A stretch of DNA of 64,000 bases from an uncultured Amylibacter sp. (lineage in GTDB: Bacteria; Pseudomonadota; Alphaproteobacteria; Rhodobacterales; Rhodobacteraceae), in the NCBI GenBank assembly GCA_905181935.1, contig CAJIZV010000002.1, positions 682,001 to 746,000 on the forward strand, given 5' to 3'. Below are positions 61,773 to 64,000 of this stretch, one piece after another (within the stretch, counting starts at the first letter, position 1; each line of letters begins with the position of its first letter). The notes beneath the pieces were generated by a model. That model was given only the letters and a program-made list of their open reading frames with translations. It was not told the origin of the DNA and made no database searches. Made by a program: the position numbers and the translations under genes.

Positions 61773-63323
61773 GTGAAAGATAAACAACATAACGTTCTAA
61801 TTATTGGAGCTGGCCTAGCTGGCTTATATGCGGCGTTAAGCCTTGCCCCCAGACCAGTCACAATTTTATCACCAAAGCCATTAGGCTTTGATGCATCTAG
61901 TGCTTGGGCACAAGGTGGAGTTGCTGCTGCGATGGATGAAGGCGACACACCTGAAGCACATGCAAATGACACAGTAATTGCAGGAGACGGGATTGTTGAT
62001 GCTGATATTGCTACATTTGTCACAGCAGCTGCTAAAGAACATGTTTTAGAGCTAGTTGAGGTTGGCACGCCATTTGATCGCACAAAAGATGGTGGTTTTG
62101 TGATGTCTAAAGAAGCAGCACACAGCTTTGCACGTGTCGTTCGAGTAAAGGGTGACCAGGCTGGTGCGGCAATTATGAAAACACTTGTAAAAGAGGTATC
62201 TAATACTCCCTCTATTACTGTTCTTCAGGGTGCGACTGCGCTGGATTTAATTGTTGAAGAAGGCCAAATGCGGGGCGTTGTAGTATCTGTTGATGACGAA
62301 GAACCATTTGTCATCCAAGCAAAAGCTTACTTGATGGCGGCAGGTGGTGCAGGTAGTTTGTTTATGAAAACAACCAACCCGCCTTCCGTACGTGGATTGG
62401 CATTAGGTATGGCTGCGCGTGCAGGAGCAGAAATTGCTGATGCAGAATTTGTACAATTTCACCCAACGGCAATTGATTTAGGTTTAGACCCAGCACCTTT
62501 AGCAACTGAAGCCCTTCGTGGTGAAGGTGCTACTTTAATTAACAAAGATGGTGTGCGCTTTATGCAAGCAATTCACAAAGATGCTGAGTTAGCACCACGT
62601 GATATTGTAGCGCGGGCTATTTTTCATGAACATCGTAAAGGTATGGTGCCTGCGTTAGATACGCGTGATGCAATTGGTGCTAATATAATTGATCAATTCC
62701 CGTCTGTTTCAGATGCATGTCTGAATGGTGGTATTGATCCTGTTACACAACCAATTCCAGTTGTTCCAGCTGCTCACTATCACATGGGTGGCGTTGCCAC
62801 TGACATTCAAGGAAAATCCTCTATTAAAGGTTTATGGATTTCTGGAGAGGCATCTTCAACAGGCTTACATGGCGCTAATCGTTTAGCATCTAACGGACTA
62901 TTAGAGGCATTGGTCTACGCCGCAACTGCAGCTAATGGTATTATAGAAACGTTAGATACTGGTATGTTTTTTGAGTTTGATCTAAAATTAAAAGTACCTA
63001 AAATTGGATATGCTGCTGTCGATGACCTTGCTGTTTTGAAATTGCGTCAAGCTATGTCTGATTGGGTTGGTGTAATTAGAACAGGTGATGAAATAGCAAA
63101 AGCGCTACGTTTTATAAAACAGCTTGATGCTGAGCATGGTGGTAAGTCGACTAACTTTGATAATATGTTGGCCGCAGCGACCTTAATAGCAGCGGCTGCA
63201 TATTTACGTAAGGAATCCCGTGGAGGACATTATCGTAAAGATTACCCTGATAAAAATGATGAACTACGTAAGCGTAGTAAAATGACATTAGTTGACGCAC
63301 TAACATTACGAAATAGTTTATAG
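61773..63323 (+). CDS. nadB: L-aspartate oxidase
   Basis: FAD enzyme that oxidises aspartate to iminoaspartate, the substrate of NadA. The 516 residues show the FAD motif VLIIGAGLAGLYAALSL at residue 9, SSAWAQGGVAAAM (the SxWAQGG signature), EFVQFHPTAIDL, LATEALRGEGATLIN with catalytic Arg, and YHMGGVATDIQGKSSIKGLWISGEASSTGLHGANRLASNGLLEALVY. Starts at GTG, 4 bp after the nadA stop, and is followed 8 bp later by nadC. Confidence 0.96.
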   Translation: MKDKQHNVLIIGAGLAGLYAALSLAPRPVTILSPKPLGFDASSAWAQGGVAAAMDEGDTPEAHANDTVIAGDGIVDADIATFVTAAAKEHVLELVEVGTPFDRTKDGGFVMSKEAAHSFARVVRVKGDQAGAAIMKTLVKEVSNTPSITVLQGATALDLIVEEGQMRGVVVSVDDEEPFVIQAKAYLMAAGGAGSLFMKTTNPPSVRGLALGMAARAGAEIADAEFVQFHPTAIDLGLDPAPLATEALRGEGATLINKDGVRFMQAIHKDAELAPRDIVARAIFHEHRKGMVPALDTRDAIGANIIDQFPSVSDACLNGGIDPVTQPIPVVPAAHYHMGGVATDIQGKSSIKGLWISGEASSTGLHGANRLASNGLLEALVYAATAANGIIETLDTGMFFEFDLKLKVPKIGYAAVDDLAVLKLRQAMSDWVGVIRTGDEIAKALRFIKQLDAEHGGKSTNFDNMLAAATLIAAAAYLRKESRGGHYRKDYPDKNDELRKRSKMTLVDALTLRNSL

Positions 63324-63331
63324 GAGCAATT

Positions 63332-64000
63332 ATGACCCACTCAGCTATTCCTGACTTTCTATTGGAAGATATGATTAAACGTGCGCTAAATGAAGATTTG
63401 GGTGGTGCTGGAGATATAACTAGCCGCGTAGTTATTCCAGAGGGAATTGAATATCAAGCTTCCTTGAATGCGCGCGGTTCGGGTGTCATTTCAGGAATGC
63501 AGATTGCTCAACTTGCATTTAATATTATTGATCCAAAGTTAGAGGTAAAAATTTTACTTCCTGATGGATCCAAGGTTGTTTCAAAAGATATTTGTATGAC
63601 AATTAGTGGTGATGCAAAATCAATTTTAATGGCTGAAAGAGTAGCTCTTAATTTTGCAGGCCGACTATCTGGCATTGCGACTATGACAGCAGCATTTGTT
63701 GTAGAAGTTAAAAATACTAAAGCTAAAATTACTTGTACGCGCAAAACTACCCCGGGAATGAGGCTGGTAGAAAAAGAGGCTGTGCGTCATGGTGGTGGAT
63801 CAAATCATCGGTTTGGCTTGAGTGATGCCATTATGATTAAAGATAACCATATTGCTGCAGCAGGTAGTATTCAAAAAGTTTTACAACGAGTTCGTGATTT
63901 TGCGTCACACATGAGTACTATAGAAATTGAAGTTGATACATTAAAGCAGCTTGAAGAGGTTTTGCGAGTTGGTGGTGCAGACGTGGTATTGCTTGATAAT
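63332..64000 (+). CDS. nadC: Nicotinate-nucleotide pyrophosphorylase NadC (cut by window end)
   Basis: Quinolinate phosphoribosyltransferase, the third step of the same pathway. From ATG 63332 (GGAG upstream) 223 codons are visible: IKRALNEDLGGAGDITSRVVIP, ERVALNFAGRLSGIATMTAAFV, CTRKTTPGMRLVEKEAVRHGGGSNHRFGLSDAIMIKDNHI and IEIEVDTLKQLEEVLRVGGADVVLLDN, which is diagnostic for NadC. About the last 60 residues lie beyond base 64000. Confidence 0.96.
   Translation, partial: MTHSAIPDFLLEDMIKRALNEDLGGAGDITSRVVIPEGIEYQASLNARGSGVISGMQIAQLAFNIIDPKLEVKILLPDGSKVVSKDICMTISGDAKSILMAERVALNFAGRLSGIATMTAAFVVEVKNTKAKITCTRKTTPGMRLVEKEAVRHGGGSNHRFGLSDAIMIKDNHIAAAGSIQKVLQRVRDFASHMSTIEIEVDTLKQLEEVLRVGGADVVLLDN

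Noticed and set aside
1..64000. Search for CRISPR arrays, transposases, prophage genes and rRNA
   Set aside because: No regularly spaced repeats, IS termini, phage structural genes or rRNA segments were seen; apart from the tRNA-Asn remnant no tRNA was found.

Overview
The window reads as part of the chromosome of an AT-rich alphaproteobacterium, most likely a streamlined marine Rhodobacterales (roseobacter-group) organism. The evidence is gene order (parA-rsmG-mnmG-mnmE-rho-hemJ, then oriC, then maf-aroE-coaE-dnaQ ... secB-fxsA-Tim44-Smr ... hslU-hslV ... infB-ylxR-nusA-rimP), alphaproteobacterial protein types, GTTTCACGTGAAAC-type parS sites, low G+C by eye (not computed), short spacers and many ATGA start/stop overlaps. 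Low-G+C roseobacters such as the HTCC2255 type would fit, but that is inference.

Layout. 1-6.5 kb: chromosome partition and RNA-modification genes on the minus strand, with three parS sites, two inside rsmG and one over the mnmG start. 6.53-6.98 kb: an AT-rich divergent gap with DnaA boxes, the probable replication origin. 7-9.7 kb: maf-aroE-coaE-dnaQ operon. 9.7-13.5 kb: an accessory patch between dnaQ and secB (decayed tRNA-Asn, alpha/beta hydrolase, decayed ORF, secreted histidine phosphatase, beta-propeller glycosidase-like protein). 13.5-16.1 kb: secB, fxsA, Tim44-domain and Smr genes. 16.1-23.1 kb: a second accessory block that looks like a redox/quinone-stress module: LysR regulator, 43-aa CDGSH-like protein, YceI, cytochrome b561, DoxX-like remnant, two glutathionyl-hydroquinone reductases around a double-CDGSH/glutamate-synthase fusion, and a truncated-haemoglobin-like protein. 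23.1-30.5 kb: hslVU and the rimP-nusA-ylxR-infB operon, whose leader carries a clear intrinsic terminator before rimP. 30.7-49.3 kb: housekeeping genes (secA, map, argJ, hemH, ubiG, accD, folC and others). 49.3-60.7 kb: a catabolic region. 60.7-64 kb: nadABC, with nadC cut by the window end.

The most unusual region is 49.3-60.7 kb. A 1070-residue plus-strand protein combines two tandem reductive-dehalogenase-like (cobalamin-type) halves, only the second with two [4Fe-4S] motifs, and a C-terminal flavin/NAD/[2Fe-2S] reductase. Facing it across a 115-bp gap is a tightly overlapped minus-strand run: Ldh-family dehydrogenase, a peptidase-M19-like protein lacking part of the usual zinc site, an unrecognised 552-aa protein, a DUF3726-like protein, an enolase-superfamily enzyme and, after a likely terminator, a dimethylglycine-dehydrogenase-like FAD/GcvT enzyme. 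A 7-bp perfect inverted repeat lies directly before the large gene. I infer an undescribed pathway for a methylated (betaine/N-methyl amino acid-like) or halogenated small molecule. The substrate cannot be read from sequence, and no transporter or regulator lies inside the cluster.

The accessory blocks sit in otherwise conserved gene order, while some genes I expect in relatives (hemE near hemJ, mltA between Tim44 and Smr, comF near grxC) are absent here. This suggests streamlining together with local gain.
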